Of a stretch of DNA of 64,000 nt, positions 44,085 through 53,984 are shown piece after piece; positions within the stretch are counted from its first letter, which is position 1, and each line of letters starts with the position of its first letter. The notes below the pieces were generated by a model, which did not search any database, was not told the origin of the DNA, and was given only the letters and a program-made list of their open reading frames with translations. This DNA is from Acidimicrobiia bacterium. GTDB taxonomy: Bacteria; Actinomycetota; Acidimicrobiia; IMCC26256; JAOSJM01. The position numbers and the translations under genes were made by a program. The stretch spans positions 124,001 to 188,000 of the forward strand of contig JAOSJM010000007.1 in NCBI GenBank assembly GCA_027494165.1, given 5' to 3'.

Positions 44085-45041
44085 TCACGGGTAGGTGGCC
44101 GCCAGCTCCCGGCCGATCGCCGCCAGGGCCTCTCGCAGGGCGGGCGGGTCGAGGATCTCGAGGGAGGCCCCGAACCCGGCGACCTCGGCGGCCAGCGACC
44201 GGACGGTGTGGCCCCGCAGCTCCACCCGGACCCGGCCGTCGTCGCCGGCGGCGCCGATGCCGAGGCGGGTGCCGAGCACCATGCGGAGGGGGCCGACCAT
44301 CTCCGGGGCCACGGAGCCGCGGGCCACCACGGGGGCGCGGAGGCGGTCGACCCGGTCGACCACGAGCCGCCACGCCTCGGCCAGGTCGAAGCCGTCGGGT
44401 CTCACGACCGGCTCCCCGGTGGCTTCCACCGAGGTGATGCGGTCGACGCGGAACGTGCGCAGTCCCGCCTCGGTCCCGGCGACGAGGTACCAGGTCGGTC
44501 CCTTGGCCGCGACCCCGAGGGGGTGCACGACCCGGGTGCTCCCCGCCCCGTCGCGGGCGACGTATCCGAGGCGGAGCTGCTCGCCGTCGACGACGGCCTG
44601 CTGCACCGCCTCGAGGTACGGCGGCAGGGGCCGGGGGCCGGAGGGCCGGTCCCAGCCGGCCGGGTCGACGACGACCGCGCCGGAGGCCGCCTCGGCCCGG
44701 GGGCGGAGCGGCTCGGGCAGGGCCCGCACGAGCTTGCGCAGGGCGGCCTTCACCTCGGGCGTCGCCGGAGCCGACGGACCGGCCACGAGGAACAGGGCGC
44801 GGGCCTCGGCCGCGGTGAGCCCGCTCAGGTCGATGCGGCCGCCGCCGGCGAGGTGCCACCCGCCGCCCCGCCCCGCCACGGAGTAGACGGGGATGCCGGC
44901 CGTGCCGAGCGCCTCGAGGTCGCGCCGGGCGGTGCGCTCCGACACCTCGAGCTCGGCGGCCACCTCGGCGGCGGTGACCCGGCCCCGCTGCTGCAGGAGG
45001 AGGAGGGTGGCCACGAGGCGGTCGGCGCGCACGTCCTCCAT
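44085..45041 (-). CDS. WYL-domain transcriptional regulator (YafY/DeoR-type HTH)
   Basis: 318 residues. The N-terminal HTH is ATLLLLQQRGRVTAAEVAAELEVSERTARRDLEAL, and the middle WYL domain shows LRLGYVARDG...VVHPLGVAAKGPTWYLVAGTEAGLRTFRVDRI, then the C-terminal WCX region. WYL domains sense ligands or nucleic acids. It is divergent from the gene at 45096; a perfect 8+8 inverted repeat lies between the two starts, so it likely regulates both. Confidence 0.88.
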   Translation of the reverse strand: MEDVRADRLVATLLLLQQRGRVTAAEVAAELEVSERTARRDLEALGTAGIPVYSVAGRGGGWHLAGGGRIDLSGLTAAEARALFLVAGPSAPATPEVKAALRKLVRALPEPLRPRAEAASGAVVVDPAGWDRPSGPRPLPPYLEAVQQAVVDGEQLRLGYVARDGAGSTRVVHPLGVAAKGPTWYLVAGTEAGLRTFRVDRITSVEATGEPVVRPDGFDLAEAWRLVVDRVDRLRAPVVARGSVAPEMVGPLRMVLGTRLGIGAAGDDGRVRVELRGHTVRSLAAEVAGFGASLEILDPPALREALAAIGRELAATYP

Positions 45042-45050
45042 GCTCGCAGA

Positions 45051-45077
45051 GAAACCGGACAGGAGGTGACCGGTTTC
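45051..45077. promoter_or_regulatory. Inverted-repeat operator between the WYL regulator and its divergent gene
   Basis: GAAACCGG (45051-45058), an 11-base spacer, then CCGGTTTC (45070-45077): perfect arms in a 54-base divergent region. Arm centres are 19 bp apart, near two helical turns, suiting a dimer on one DNA face. Confidence 0.6.
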
Positions 45078-45095
45078 GGGGTGCAGGATGGGCCC

Positions 45096-45761
45096 ATGAC
45101 GAAGAAGAGCACCGCACCCCGCCCGACCGACCCCGCCCCGTTCGCCGACGACGACCCCCGGGCCACGTTCGCCCGGGCCGTCGCCCTCGGCGCGACCGTC
45201 ATCGATCGCGTGCAGCCCGGCCAGCTCGGGCTCCCGACGCCGTGCCCGGAGATGGACGTGCGTCGCCTGCTCGGGCACCTCGTGATGGTGCTCCAGCGGG
45301 TGGCCGCCGCCGGCCGGGGCCAGGACCCGTCGACGTGGCCCGGCGAGGTCACCGGCCTCGCCGACGACGCGTGGGCCGCGGCGTGGACCGAGGCGGCCCA
45401 CGAGGTCCGGGGCGCGTGGACCGAGGACGCCACGCTCGCCCGCGACACCGTCCTGCCGTGGGCGACCGTGACGGGGGAGGGCGCGCTGCGCATCTACACC
45501 AACGAGGTCACGGTGCACACGTGGGACCTGGCCCGGGCCACCGGCCAGGAGCCCGAGTGGGACGAGGCCGTGCTCGAGGTGTCCCTCACCACCATGCAGG
45601 AGGCCCTGCCGGCCGCCGGCCGGGCGGAGAGCTACGAGGAGGCGAAGGCCGCGCTCCCGCCGGGCGTGCCGTGGGCGGACCCCTTCGCCCCCGCGGTGGA
45701 GGTGCCCGAGGACGCGCCGCTCGTCGACCGCCTGGTGGCCTGGAACGGCCGGCGGCCCTGA
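45096..45761 (+). CDS. TIGR03086-type maleylpyruvate isomerase-fold protein
   Basis: 221 residues. Signature: GLPTPCPEMDVRRLLGHLVMVLQRVAAAG near residues 45-72 and IYTNEVTVHTWDLARATGQEPEW near 135-158 (metal-site histidines). AGGA at 45085-45088 supports ATG 45096. It is the probable target of the divergent WYL regulator. This pairing of a YafY-type regulator and a DinB-fold enzyme suggests a thiol or stress response. Confidence 0.8.
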   Translation: MTKKSTAPRPTDPAPFADDDPRATFARAVALGATVIDRVQPGQLGLPTPCPEMDVRRLLGHLVMVLQRVAAAGRGQDPSTWPGEVTGLADDAWAAAWTEAAHEVRGAWTEDATLARDTVLPWATVTGEGALRIYTNEVTVHTWDLARATGQEPEWDEAVLEVSLTTMQEALPAAGRAESYEEAKAALPPGVPWADPFAPAVEVPEDAPLVDRLVAWNGRRP

Positions 45762-45791
45762 GCCGAGCCGGCGCGGCGCCGCCCTACCCGG

Positions 45792-46942
45792 TCAGGCCTC
45801 GAGCTGGGCCTGGAGGGACTGCACGGTGTCGATGTACTCGTCGATCATGTCGAGCACGACCTGGGCGGCCGTCTTGCGCTGGTTCATGGACCCGACGATC
45901 TGGCCCACGAAGTAGGTGGCCAGCTTCTCGGCGCCCGACCCCGCCGTGAAGGCCGCCCGGTTGATCCGGGTCTGGGCGACGTTGGTGAGCAGGGGCTGGA
46001 GCGGCATGGGGAGCGGGTCGGGCGTGTCGGAGCGCTCCCACTCGTCGGTCCAGGCGGTCCGCAGCATGCGGGCGTGCTTGCCGGTGAGCGACCGGGAGCG
46101 CAGGGTGTCGGCCGAGGTGGCGTCGAGGAACTTCTGCTTGACGACCGGGTGGGTCTCGGCCTCGTCGGTGGTGAGCCACACCGAGCCGCACCACACGCCC
46201 TGGGCGCCGAGCGCGAGCGCCGCGGCGAGCTGGCGGCCCCGGCCGATCCCGCCGGCCGCGAGGACGGGCACCGGCGCCACGGCGTCGACGATCTCGGGGA
46301 CCAGGACCATCGTGCCGATCTCGCCGGTGTGGCCGCCGGCCTCGGACCCCTGGGCGATGATGAGGTCGACGCCGGCGGCGACGTGACGCTCGGCGTGCAC
46401 GGCCTTGCCGGCGAGCGCCCCGACGAGCCGGCCCTCCTCCTTGACCCGGTCGATGAGGAACTGGGGCGGCGGCCCGAGGGCGTTGGCGACGAACGCCGTG
46501 CGGTGGGCCAGGGCGATGTCGAGCTGCGGCGCGGCGGCCGCCGCCGAGAGCGGGGCCGCGGTGCCCGAGCCGCTCACGAGCCCCCGGCCGGTGAGCTCGT
46601 CGTCCCCGGGGGGAGCTCGGGGACCTCGTAGCGGGCGAGGATGTCGTCGACGAAGGCCTGGTGCTCGGGTGGGATCAGGGCCAGGACCTGGTCCATCGTG
46701 TAGCCGCCCTCGTCGCTGCCCATGTACTTGGCCGGGATGATGAGGTCGACGCCGTAGGGCTTGTCGCCGATCTCGGCCTCGATCCAGTTGAGGTCGATCT
46801 CGAGCTGCTCGGGGGTGTGGGCCACGGCGCCGAGCACGCCGAGGCCACCCGCCCTGGAGACGGCGGCGACGACGTCGCGGCAGTGGGAGAAGGCGAAGAT
46901 CGGGAACTCGATCCCCAGCAGGTCGGTGGCGGCGGTGCGCAT
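45792..46942 (-). CDS. Nitronate monooxygenase family protein (one frame break)
   Basis: About 384 residues, a close paralogue of 1618-2754 with the same ends (GIEFPIFAFSHCRDVVAAVSRAGG; QVVLDMIDEYIDTVQSL). The FMN site is LAAGGIGRGRQLAAALALGA and the conserved loop is IAQGSEAGGHTGEIG. The frame breaks at about 46601-46606, where one base is missing before DDELTGRGLVSGSG. Most likely an FMN enzyme of the uncharacterised actinobacterial branch. It is convergent with the preceding gene. Confidence 0.82.
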
Positions 46943-47022
46943 CGGTCTCTCCGGGCGTCGGGGCGTGAGGGGTGCCCGTGGACGCTAGCGCGCTTCGCCC
47001 CTCCCACCGACCGCCGGGAGGG

Positions 47023-47412
47023 TCAGGCGGCGGGCCGCGTGCGCACCCGGATGCCGGCGCCCCGGCGCTCGACGACCGTCCCGGGCTCCAGCCGGTCCAG
47101 CATCCCGGTCAGCTCGGCCAGCTCGGCCTCGAGGGCGTCGCGCCACTCCTCCTCGGAGTCGTACGCCGCGCCGAAGCCCTGGTTCTCCCAGTCGCGGCGG
47201 AACAGGTACAGCATCACCTCGGGGTTCAGGTCGGGCCGATCGACCACCAGCGCCGTCGTGGTCACCCGGTGGGACTCCACGCCTCCGAACCCCGAGCACC
47301 GGCAGTACCGGTCCGGGCAGTCGACGAGCCGCACGAGCTCCCCCTCGGCCGTCCAGCAGTAGTCGCCGGGGTCGAGACCCTGACCCTGCGCCGTGGCCAC
47401 CAGCACCTTCAT
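47023..47412 (-). CDS. Small protein of unknown function with a cysteine cluster
   Basis: 129 residues. It begins MKVLVATAQGQG and has YCWTAEGELV and CPDRYCRCSGFGGVESHRVTTT near residues 30-53; the cysteines at about 32, 37 and 39, with one near 19, could bind zinc. Its C-terminal half is acidic and helical (SEEEWRDALEAELAELTGMLDRL). It looks like a conserved actinobacterial DUF (DUF7715-like, tentative). No function known. Confidence 0.7.
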   Translation of the reverse strand: MKVLVATAQGQGLDPGDYCWTAEGELVRLVDCPDRYCRCSGFGGVESHRVTTTALVVDRPDLNPEVMLYLFRRDWENQGFGAAYDSEEEWRDALEAELAELTGMLDRLEPGTVVERRGAGIRVRTRPAA

Positions 47413-47571
47413 CGCGACACCTCCCCGCGACCCGGACGTTCCGGACCGAGGCCACGATACGGACGGCCTGTGACAGCCATGGTCGATGCGCCCGGACCCT
47501 TGACGGGACGCCTCGGGGGCGAAAGAGTGTCCCAGATCCTCGAGGCCGATCGAGGGGATTGGGGGGGCCAC

Positions 47572-48872
47572 GTGCATCACGTCGTGCATCACGCACCTCG
47601 ACGACTGCTCACCGCGCTGCTCGCGCTCGTGCTCGTTGCGGCCGCCTGCGGCGACGACGACGACTCCGACGGAGCCACCGGCGGCACCTCGGGCCCCGGC
47701 ACGACGGAGACCACGGCCCCGGCGGAGGACCCGCTCGGTGAGCCCGACGAGGCCTCGGGCGAGCCCGTGAAGATCGGGCTGATCACCGAGGGCGGCTCCG
47801 AGGAGATCGGATCCCAGTCGGCGCTGACGGAGCAGGGCGCCGAGATCGCCGTCCAGTACGCCAACGAGTACCTCGGTGGCATCGCCGGCCGCCCCATCGA
47901 GCTGTTCGTCTGCGGCAACCGGGCGACCCCGGCCGGGGCCCAGGACTGCGCCAACCAGATGGTCGGGCAGGAGGTCGTCGCGGTCGTGCTGCCCTTCACC
48001 GGGTTCGGGGAGGCGGCGGCGCCGATCATCACGGGCGCGGGCATCGCGTACGTCACCGCTTCGGGCAACTCCGCCGCGGAGCTCACCGCACCGAACGCCT
48101 TCGCCGTCACCGGCGGCTACCCGGGGACGCTCGGCGCGTTCGCGCAGCACGCCGCGGACCAGGGCTTCGGCAAGTTCGCGATGGTCGTCATCGACGTGCC
48201 GTCGGCCTCCCAGGCGGCCCAGCAGCTCGGCGGGATCGTCTTCGGCAACGCCGGGGTCGAGTTCGAGGTGGTCGTCGCCCCACCGGGCTCCCCCGACCTG
48301 ACGCCGCAGCTCCAGGCCGCGGTCGGCGGCGGGGCCGACGCCATCGGCGTCACGGGCGACGTCACCTTCTGCAGCTCCTTCCTGCTCGCCTACCAGACGC
48401 TCGGGCTCGACGTCCCCAAGTACGTCATCGGCCCCTGCGTCGACCGGACCGTCATCGACTCGCTGGGCTCGGTCCTCGAGGGCTCCTACCTGGCGACGAA
48501 CAGCTCCGGCGGTGGCGAGGACGTGGAGACGTACGGGGCCATGGTCGAGCGGTACGCCCCGGACGAGGACATCGATCCCGACCCCGTCGTCAGCGCCGGC
48601 GTCAACGCCGGCGTGAGCGCGGTGCTCAACTTCGTGGCGCGATGGAGGGGCTGGCCGGGGACGTGACCCAGGAGGCCGTGCTGGCGCAGATGAAGGCCGC
48701 GAAGGACGTCCCCATCTGGGGCGCGGGCGGCCAGACGTTCACCTGCGACGGCACCGTCATCCCCATCATGCCGAACGTCTGCTCCGCGACCTTCTTCGTC
48801 GGCCGGTTGACGGCCGACGGCCAGGTCGAGGACCCCGTGCCGGTCGACGCCAAGGCGCTCTTCGAGCTGTAG
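47572..48872 (+). CDS. Substrate-binding lipoprotein, LivJ-like ABC type (one frame break)
   Basis: About 434 residues. A lipoprotein signal (LLTALLALVLVAAAC, cysteine near residue 26) is followed by an Asp/Thr-rich linker and a periplasmic binding-protein type 1 fold (IGLITEGGSEEIGSQS, ALTEQGAEIAVQYANEYLGGIAGRPIELFVC, DCANQMVGQEVVAVV). One base is missing at about 48637-48641; the rest reads MEGLAGDVTQEAVLAQMKAAK. No permease or ATPase is adjacent, so it is an orphan receptor or works with a transporter elsewhere. GTG 47572 has a G7 run nearby; GTG 47584 is an alternative. Confidence 0.8.
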
Positions 48873-48892
48873 CCTCCCGGTCCCCGGCGGGC

Positions 48893-49916
48893 TCAGGGCC
48901 GAGGTCGGGCCCGCCGGGACCGGTTGGCCTCCCACACCGTCCGCGAGAAGTAGCTCTGGTCCTCGCCCCAGCCTTCGCGGCCGTCCCAGCGCCAGCACAG
49001 GAGCGTGTCGCCACCGTGGCCCTTCCAGTGCCGGCTCACCGCGTCGCCGTGCACCGAGAGCGAGCGCCCGCGGTCGTCGAGCGCGTCGATGTCGACCGTG
49101 ACCGGCCAGCCCGTCGCCGCGTCGACCACGACGTGGCGCTCCCCCGTCAGGATGTGGCCGTACTCGCCGTCGCGCAGCAGGAACCCGCAGACGACGGGGT
49201 CGGCGTCGGCGGTCGGCACCGAGTAGGTGAGCCAGGCGTCTCCCGGCCCGGCCGTGGCGAAGGAGTAGCCCACCCCGCCGGTGCCCGTCTGCGCCGCGGC
49301 GTCCGCCGGCCGGCGCCGCCGGGGCCGGCCGGCCGGGCGCGGCCCCCACGACCGGTCCCGCACGGACCAGCAGTCGATCGCGATGCGCTCGCCGTGCAGC
49401 ACCATCTCGCCGGTGAGGTGACCGGGCTGGTCGAGGTGCACGCCCTTGAGGAACGGCGCCACCCCGACGGGGTGGGGGTTCGGCGGCATGATCGCCTCGA
49501 ACACGAGGTGCAGCTCGAGCGCCCCGGGGTCGTGGTACCCGATCTCGTAGCGGGTCAGCGGCTCGAGCGCCCTGACGTGCACCCCCGTTGGGCCACTCGA
49601 AGTCGCGCAGGTCTCGCTCGCGCCGGCCGGGCAGCTCGAGCCCCGACCAGTTCCCGTGGTACGGGATCTCCCACGAGTGCGCGGCGGTGTCGTCCCACAC
49701 CCAGGCGCCGCCGTTGCACAGCCGCGCGTTCGGCCGGGCCTGGCAGTACGTCCACCCGCCCATCCGCCGGTCGGGGACGTTCCAGGAGAACCAGCACGTC
49801 TCGGTCTCCCACCAGCGGTCCGACATCACCTCGTCGTGGAAGTCGTCGTCGGCCCCGGTGAAGATCGGGTAGCGCCGCTCGGCCGCCAGCGCGGCGAGGT
49901 CGGCGGGCCGGGTCAT
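48893..49916 (-). CDS. DUF7064/7065-like protein of unknown function (one frame break)
   Basis: About 341 residues. I recognise the pattern found beside APH kinases and P450s in actinobacteria: an N-terminal half with FHDEVMSDRWWETETCWFSWNVPDRRMGGWTY, then YEIGYHDPGALELHLVFEAIMPP, GHLTGEMVLHGERIAIDCWSVRDRSWGPR, and a C-terminal ...CWRWDGREGWGEDQSYF. This is a lipocalin-like beta fold by appearance, similar to hydroxyneurosporene synthase-like folds. An extra base in a C5 run at 49582-49586 breaks the frame. The start overlaps the kinase stop by 4 bases. Function unknown; a hydrophobic substrate is plausible. Confidence 0.7.
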
Positions 49917-51322
49917 GCCGGACCCCCGGCCCGCAGGGGAGGCCAGTGGCGGTCCGCGAGCGCTCCCATCGCCGGTCGGAGCAGCTCGGTGTCGCGCGCC
50001 ACGCGCCGCCACAGGTAGCCCAGGTAGTCGCGCTCGCCGACCGCCCCGGCGCGCGTCGCCGCCGCGAGCTGCTCGCGTCCAGCGGCCAGCGATGCGGGCG
50101 TCCCACCGAGGAGCTCGGCGAGCTCGGCGAGCTCGCGCGCGTCGTAGAGGTCGCCGTACCGGTCGATCTCCCGGAGGTACTTGACGATCCGGGCGAGCCC
50201 CTTGGTTCGCTGCCTCGCGAGCGGGTCCGTGATGCGCGGCACGACGACGTCGCGCAGCTGGTGGAGCACCGCGTCGTACAGCCAGTCGTGGTCGGAGGGC
50301 TCGGAGGCCGGCGGTGGCTCCACCGGGGCGGCCGTGAGCCCCACGGCGTCGGCGAGCGCCTCGAACCACAGGCGCCGATGGAGCATCCCGTAGATGAGCC
50401 CGTTGCCGACGTCGCCGCCCCCGCCGTCCACGGGGGCGGCACGGCCCGACGTGCGGCCGGCCCGGTGGCCCATCACCTGGAGCTTCGCCTCGGCCATCAC
50501 CCGGTAGTAGCGGACGCGCGCCTCGTCGACGGCATGCCCCGAGAGCTCCTCGTACTCGACCAGCCGGGCGGGGAGGTCCGTGAAGGGCTCCTGGGTGGCG
50601 CGCAGCGAGAGCCAGGCGATGTCGTCCATCGGGTCGCCCAGGTGGGCGAGCTCCCAGTCGACGATCGCGAGCACGCGGCCGCCTGCGTACAGGAAGTTGC
50701 CCGGACCGGTGTCGCCCTGCACGAGCACGACGGGACCGTCGTAGGACGGGACGTTGCGCCGCAGCCAGTCGAGCGTGAACGCCAGCGCCGGGTCCGGGTC
50801 GCCACCGCGCGCCTCGATGACCCGGTCCCACTCGTCGAGCTCGTGGTGCACGAGGTCGGCCGCGCTCGTCGGCGCCGGGAAGCCGGGGAGCTCCAGCGTG
50901 GCCGGGTCGATGCGGTGGAGGGCGGCGAGCAGCTCCATGAAGTGCCGTGCGGTGGCCAGCTGCTCGCCGGCGTCGGCGATGCGCGCGAACCAGTTCTCCG
51001 CCACGATCCGCTCCGACAGCATGGCCTGGTGCGTCGGGTGCACACCGAGCACACGGGGCACCGGCACCGCCGAGTCCTGCAGCGCCAGGTACACGACCGC
51101 CTCGCGGTGCAGCGTCCACGGGTCGGCGGTCAGGCGCGGGTCGCTGCGGTCGTACCGGAGGAACAGCTCCGCCACGGTCCCGTCGGGGCGCGCCAGGTCG
51201 ACGAACCAGGCCTCCTTGCGGGCGCCGCCGGGCCGGCGATCGGCCCGCACGACGGGGCCGCCGCCGACCTCCCCGATCCAGGCGACGAGGTCGTCGGGCA
51301 GGGCGGCGGCTGGTCCGGTCAC
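49913..51322 (-). CDS. APH-family phosphotransferase, second copy
   Basis: 469 residues. The catalytic loop reads VQGDTGPGNFLY (histidine of HGD replaced by glutamine) near residue 205 and the metal site AIVDWELAHLGDPMDDIAWLSL near 225. A long C-terminal helical extension (about 180 residues) is unusual for an antibiotic kinase. It lies between a P450 and the DUF7064-like gene with 4-base overlaps on both sides. It more likely phosphorylates a hydroxylated lipid or acyl-CoA than a drug; that is inference. Confidence 0.8.
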   Translation of the reverse strand: MTGPAAALPDDLVAWIGEVGGGPVVRADRRPGGARKEAWFVDLARPDGTVAELFLRYDRSDPRLTADPWTLHREAVVYLALQDSAVPVPRVLGVHPTHQAMLSERIVAENWFARIADAGEQLATARHFMELLAALHRIDPATLELPGFPAPTSAADLVHHELDEWDRVIEARGGDPDPALAFTLDWLRRNVPSYDGPVVLVQGDTGPGNFLYAGGRVLAIVDWELAHLGDPMDDIAWLSLRATQEPFTDLPARLVEYEELSGHAVDEARVRYYRVMAEAKLQVMGHRAGRTSGRAAPVDGGGGDVGNGLIYGMLHRRLWFEALADAVGLTAAPVEPPPASEPSDHDWLYDAVLHQLRDVVVPRITDPLARQRTKGLARIVKYLREIDRYGDLYDARELAELAELLGGTPASLAAGREQLAAATRAGAVGERDYLGYLWRRVARDTELLRPAMGALADRHWPPLRAGGPA

Positions 51323-52532
51323 GGCCAGACGAGCACGAGGTCCTTCACCGACCGCAGGCCGGGTGGGTACTCGAGCTGCTCGTGGCCCGGCTTGAGCCGG
51401 TACTCGGGGATCCGCCGGTGCCACTCCTGCAGGGTCAGGCGCAGCTCGCGGCGGGCGAGGTGGGAGCCGAGGCACCGGTGGACCCCACCGCCGAACGCGA
51501 TGTGGCGGTTCGGGGTGCGGTCGAAGCGCACCTCGAAGGGGTCCGGGAACTCGGCGGGGTCGACGTTGGCGGCGCCGTAGCTCACGACGACGGCGGTCCC
51601 CGCGGCGACCTCCGTGCCGTCGGGCAGCACGGTGTCGGTGGTGGCGACGCGCGGCACGCCACCGGGCACCGGTGACTCCCAGCGCAGCAGCTCCTCGACC
51701 GCGCCCGGGATGACGGCCGGGTTCTCCACGATCTGGCGGCGGTGCTCGGGGTGCTGGGCCAGGAACGCGAAGAAGCAGGTGAGCGAGTCGCTCACCGTGT
51801 CGAGCCCGGCGATGAGGAAGAGGAAGCAGATGTCGAGGATCTCCTCGCGGGTCAGCCGCTCGCCGTCGATCTCGGCGGTGATGAAGTGGGTGAGGATGTC
51901 GCCCGCCGGACGGGCCTCGCGGTCGTCGAGGATCCGACCGAAGTACTCGTAGATCTCGGTCCCGGTGGCCCGCTGGACGGCCAGCCGGCGCTCGGGATCC
52001 AGGCTCGCGGCCGGATCGGTCAGGTGGGGACGCAGGATGCCGTCGCGGAGGCGCATCAGGGTGCGGAGCTCCTCCCACGGCAGGCCCATGAGCCCCAGGA
52101 AGACCGACGACGGGAACAGCTCGGCGAACTCCTCGGTGAAGTTGCACTCCCGCGATCGATGAACGCGTCGATGAAGTGGTTGACCCGGGCGGCGATGTCG
52201 GCCTCCTGCTCGTCCATCCGCTTCGGCGCGAACAGCGGGTCGAGGATGCGGCGGTACTTGGAGTGCTGCGGCGGGTCGACGTTCAGCGGGATCAGCGGGC
52301 GGACGTTGCCCAGGTCGAGGCCGCCCACCGACGAGAACAGCTCGTGGTGGCGGAGCACGTGGTCCGTGAGCCGGCGGCTGAACGTCATCCCCATGCCGTC
52401 CAGCGGCGCCAGGTACGGGGCCTCCTCGATGAGCTGGCGGTACCGCGGCTGGGGCGCCGACAGGTCCATCAGCTGCTCCATGCCGATCTGGGTGTAGCTC
52501 TCGGGACCGGCGCGCCTCGTCTCTTCGGTCAT
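51319..52532 (-). CDS. Cytochrome P450 (one frame break)
   Basis: About 405 residues, bacterial class. The oxygen-binding I-helix reads LIAGLDTVSDSL, the ExxR motif is EELLRW, and the haem loop is FGGGVHRCLGSHLARREL. A missing G at about 52153-52156 breaks the frame at FIDRG...ECNFTEEFAELFP. It needs a ferredoxin and reductase, which are not in the window. First gene of a three-gene operon (P450-kinase-DUF7064-like), divergent from a thiolase: a lipid or steroid oxidation role is likely. Confidence 0.87.
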
Positions 52533-52708
52533 GGGTGTGCACTCCCCCTCGGTGACGGTCTCGGCCCCCCGGCCCCGACCGGGCTTCGCGCCCCCGACCC
52601 CCGTCGCGGTACGGTGACGCTCGGCGGGGATCCTGCCGACTGAGTATACCGAATTACCGATCGGAGCGGCGTCCGGCGCGCGCTCCTCGAGCGAATGGGG
52701 CGCACGGG
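52533..52708. promoter_or_regulatory. Divergent promoter region, P450 operon and thiolase
   Basis: 176 bases. Most is GC-rich without structure, but 52641-52664 is AT-rich and holds TATACC, a possible -10 for the thiolase, and two TACCGA copies 8 bp apart at 52647 and 52655. These may be regulator half-sites. No fuller palindrome is seen. Confidence 0.35.
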
Positions 52709-53959
52709 ATGGGCGAGGCCTGGATCATCGACAGCTGCCGCACGCCGCGGGGCATCGGCAAGGTCGGCAAGGGTGCCCTGGCGTCCTTCCACCCCCAGGT
52801 GCTGGGGGCCACGGTGCTCGCCGCGATCGCCGAGCGCAACCACCTCGACACCGCCGACGTCGACGACGTCGTCTTCGGCACGAGCATGCAGGTGGGTGTC
52901 CAGGGCGGCGACCTCGGACGCATGGCCGCGCTCGACGCCGGCTACGCCACCACGGCGAGCGGCGTGACGCTCGACCGCTTCTGCGGCTCGGGCATCACCG
53001 CGGCGTCGCTGGCCGCGGCGTCGATCATGGCCGGGCTCGAGGACGTGGTGGTCGCCGGCGGGGCCGAGATGATGTCGCTCCACCCCTCCCTGATGGAGGG
53101 CTCCCGGCGGTCGCCGTTCATGGACAACGGCAACCTCCGCCTCCGGGCCCGCCACCCCCAGACCCACCAGGGCGTCGCCGCCGACGCCATCGCCACCCTC
53201 GAGGGCATCCCGCGGCGCGCGCTCGACGAGCTCGCGGTCGAGTCGCAGCGTCGCGCCGCGGTGGCCGTCGAGGAAGGTCGCTTCGAGCGGAGCCTCGTCC
53301 CGGTGCTCCACGAGGACGGCACCGTCGCGCTCGACCGCGAGGAGTACCCCCGTCCGGGAACCACGATCGCGACGCTCGCGTCGCTGCCCCCGTCGTTCGA
53401 GGCGCTGGCCGACGTCCCGCTCGACGACGAGGGGAACACCTTCCGCCAGCAGGTCCTGCGTCGCTACCCCGACCTCGAGATCGACCACGTGCACCACGCG
53501 GGCAACTCCTCGGGCGTCGTCGACGGGGCCGCGGCCATCCTCTTCACCAGCCCCGACTACGCCCGGGCGCACGGCATGGAGCCGCGAGCCCGCGTGGTCG
53601 CCACCGCCAACGTCGGCGACGACCCGACCCTGATGCTGAACGCCCCGGGCCCCTCCGCCCGCAAGGTGCTCTCCAGGGCCGGCCTCACGCTCGACGACAT
53701 CGACGTGTTCGAGGTCAACGAGGCCTTCGCCGCCGTGACCGAGAAGTTCATCCGCGACCTCGACATCGACCGCGAGAAGATCAACCCCAACGGCGGCGCC
53801 ATCGCGTTGGGCCACCCGATCGGCGCCACCGGCGCCATGCTGATCGGTACGGCCCTCGACGAGCTCGAGCGCATCGACGGCCGGTACGGCCTGATCACGA
53901 TGTGCGCCGGTGGCGGCATGGCCCCCGCCATCGTCATCGAGCGGGTCGACACGACCTGA
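52709..53959 (+). CDS. Thiolase (acetyl-CoA C-acyltransferase)
   Basis: 416 residues, intact. Active-site nucleophile in TLDRFCGSGITAASLAA near residue 91, NEAFA near 340, GHPIGATGA with the catalytic histidine near 372, and MCAGGGMAPA with the second cysteine near 400. The enzyme does degradative thiolysis of 3-oxoacyl-CoAs or biosynthetic condensation. Its place facing the P450 operon and beside acyl-CoA ligases fits beta-oxidation of a lipid or steroid side chain. Confidence 0.92.
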   Translation: MGEAWIIDSCRTPRGIGKVGKGALASFHPQVLGATVLAAIAERNHLDTADVDDVVFGTSMQVGVQGGDLGRMAALDAGYATTASGVTLDRFCGSGITAASLAAASIMAGLEDVVVAGGAEMMSLHPSLMEGSRRSPFMDNGNLRLRARHPQTHQGVAADAIATLEGIPRRALDELAVESQRRAAVAVEEGRFERSLVPVLHEDGTVALDREEYPRPGTTIATLASLPPSFEALADVPLDDEGNTFRQQVLRRYPDLEIDHVHHAGNSSGVVDGAAAILFTSPDYARAHGMEPRARVVATANVGDDPTLMLNAPGPSARKVLSRAGLTLDDIDVFEVNEAFAAVTEKFIRDLDIDREKINPNGGAIALGHPIGATGAMLIGTALDELERIDGRYGLITMCAGGGMAPAIVIERVDTT

Positions 53960-53984
53960 CCCGCAGGCCGCCCTCGCGGGGCGC

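Noticed and set aside
52641..52664. TACCGA repeats as a full operator
   Set aside because: Two short copies 8 bp apart in an AT-rich promoter are too weak to call a defined site.
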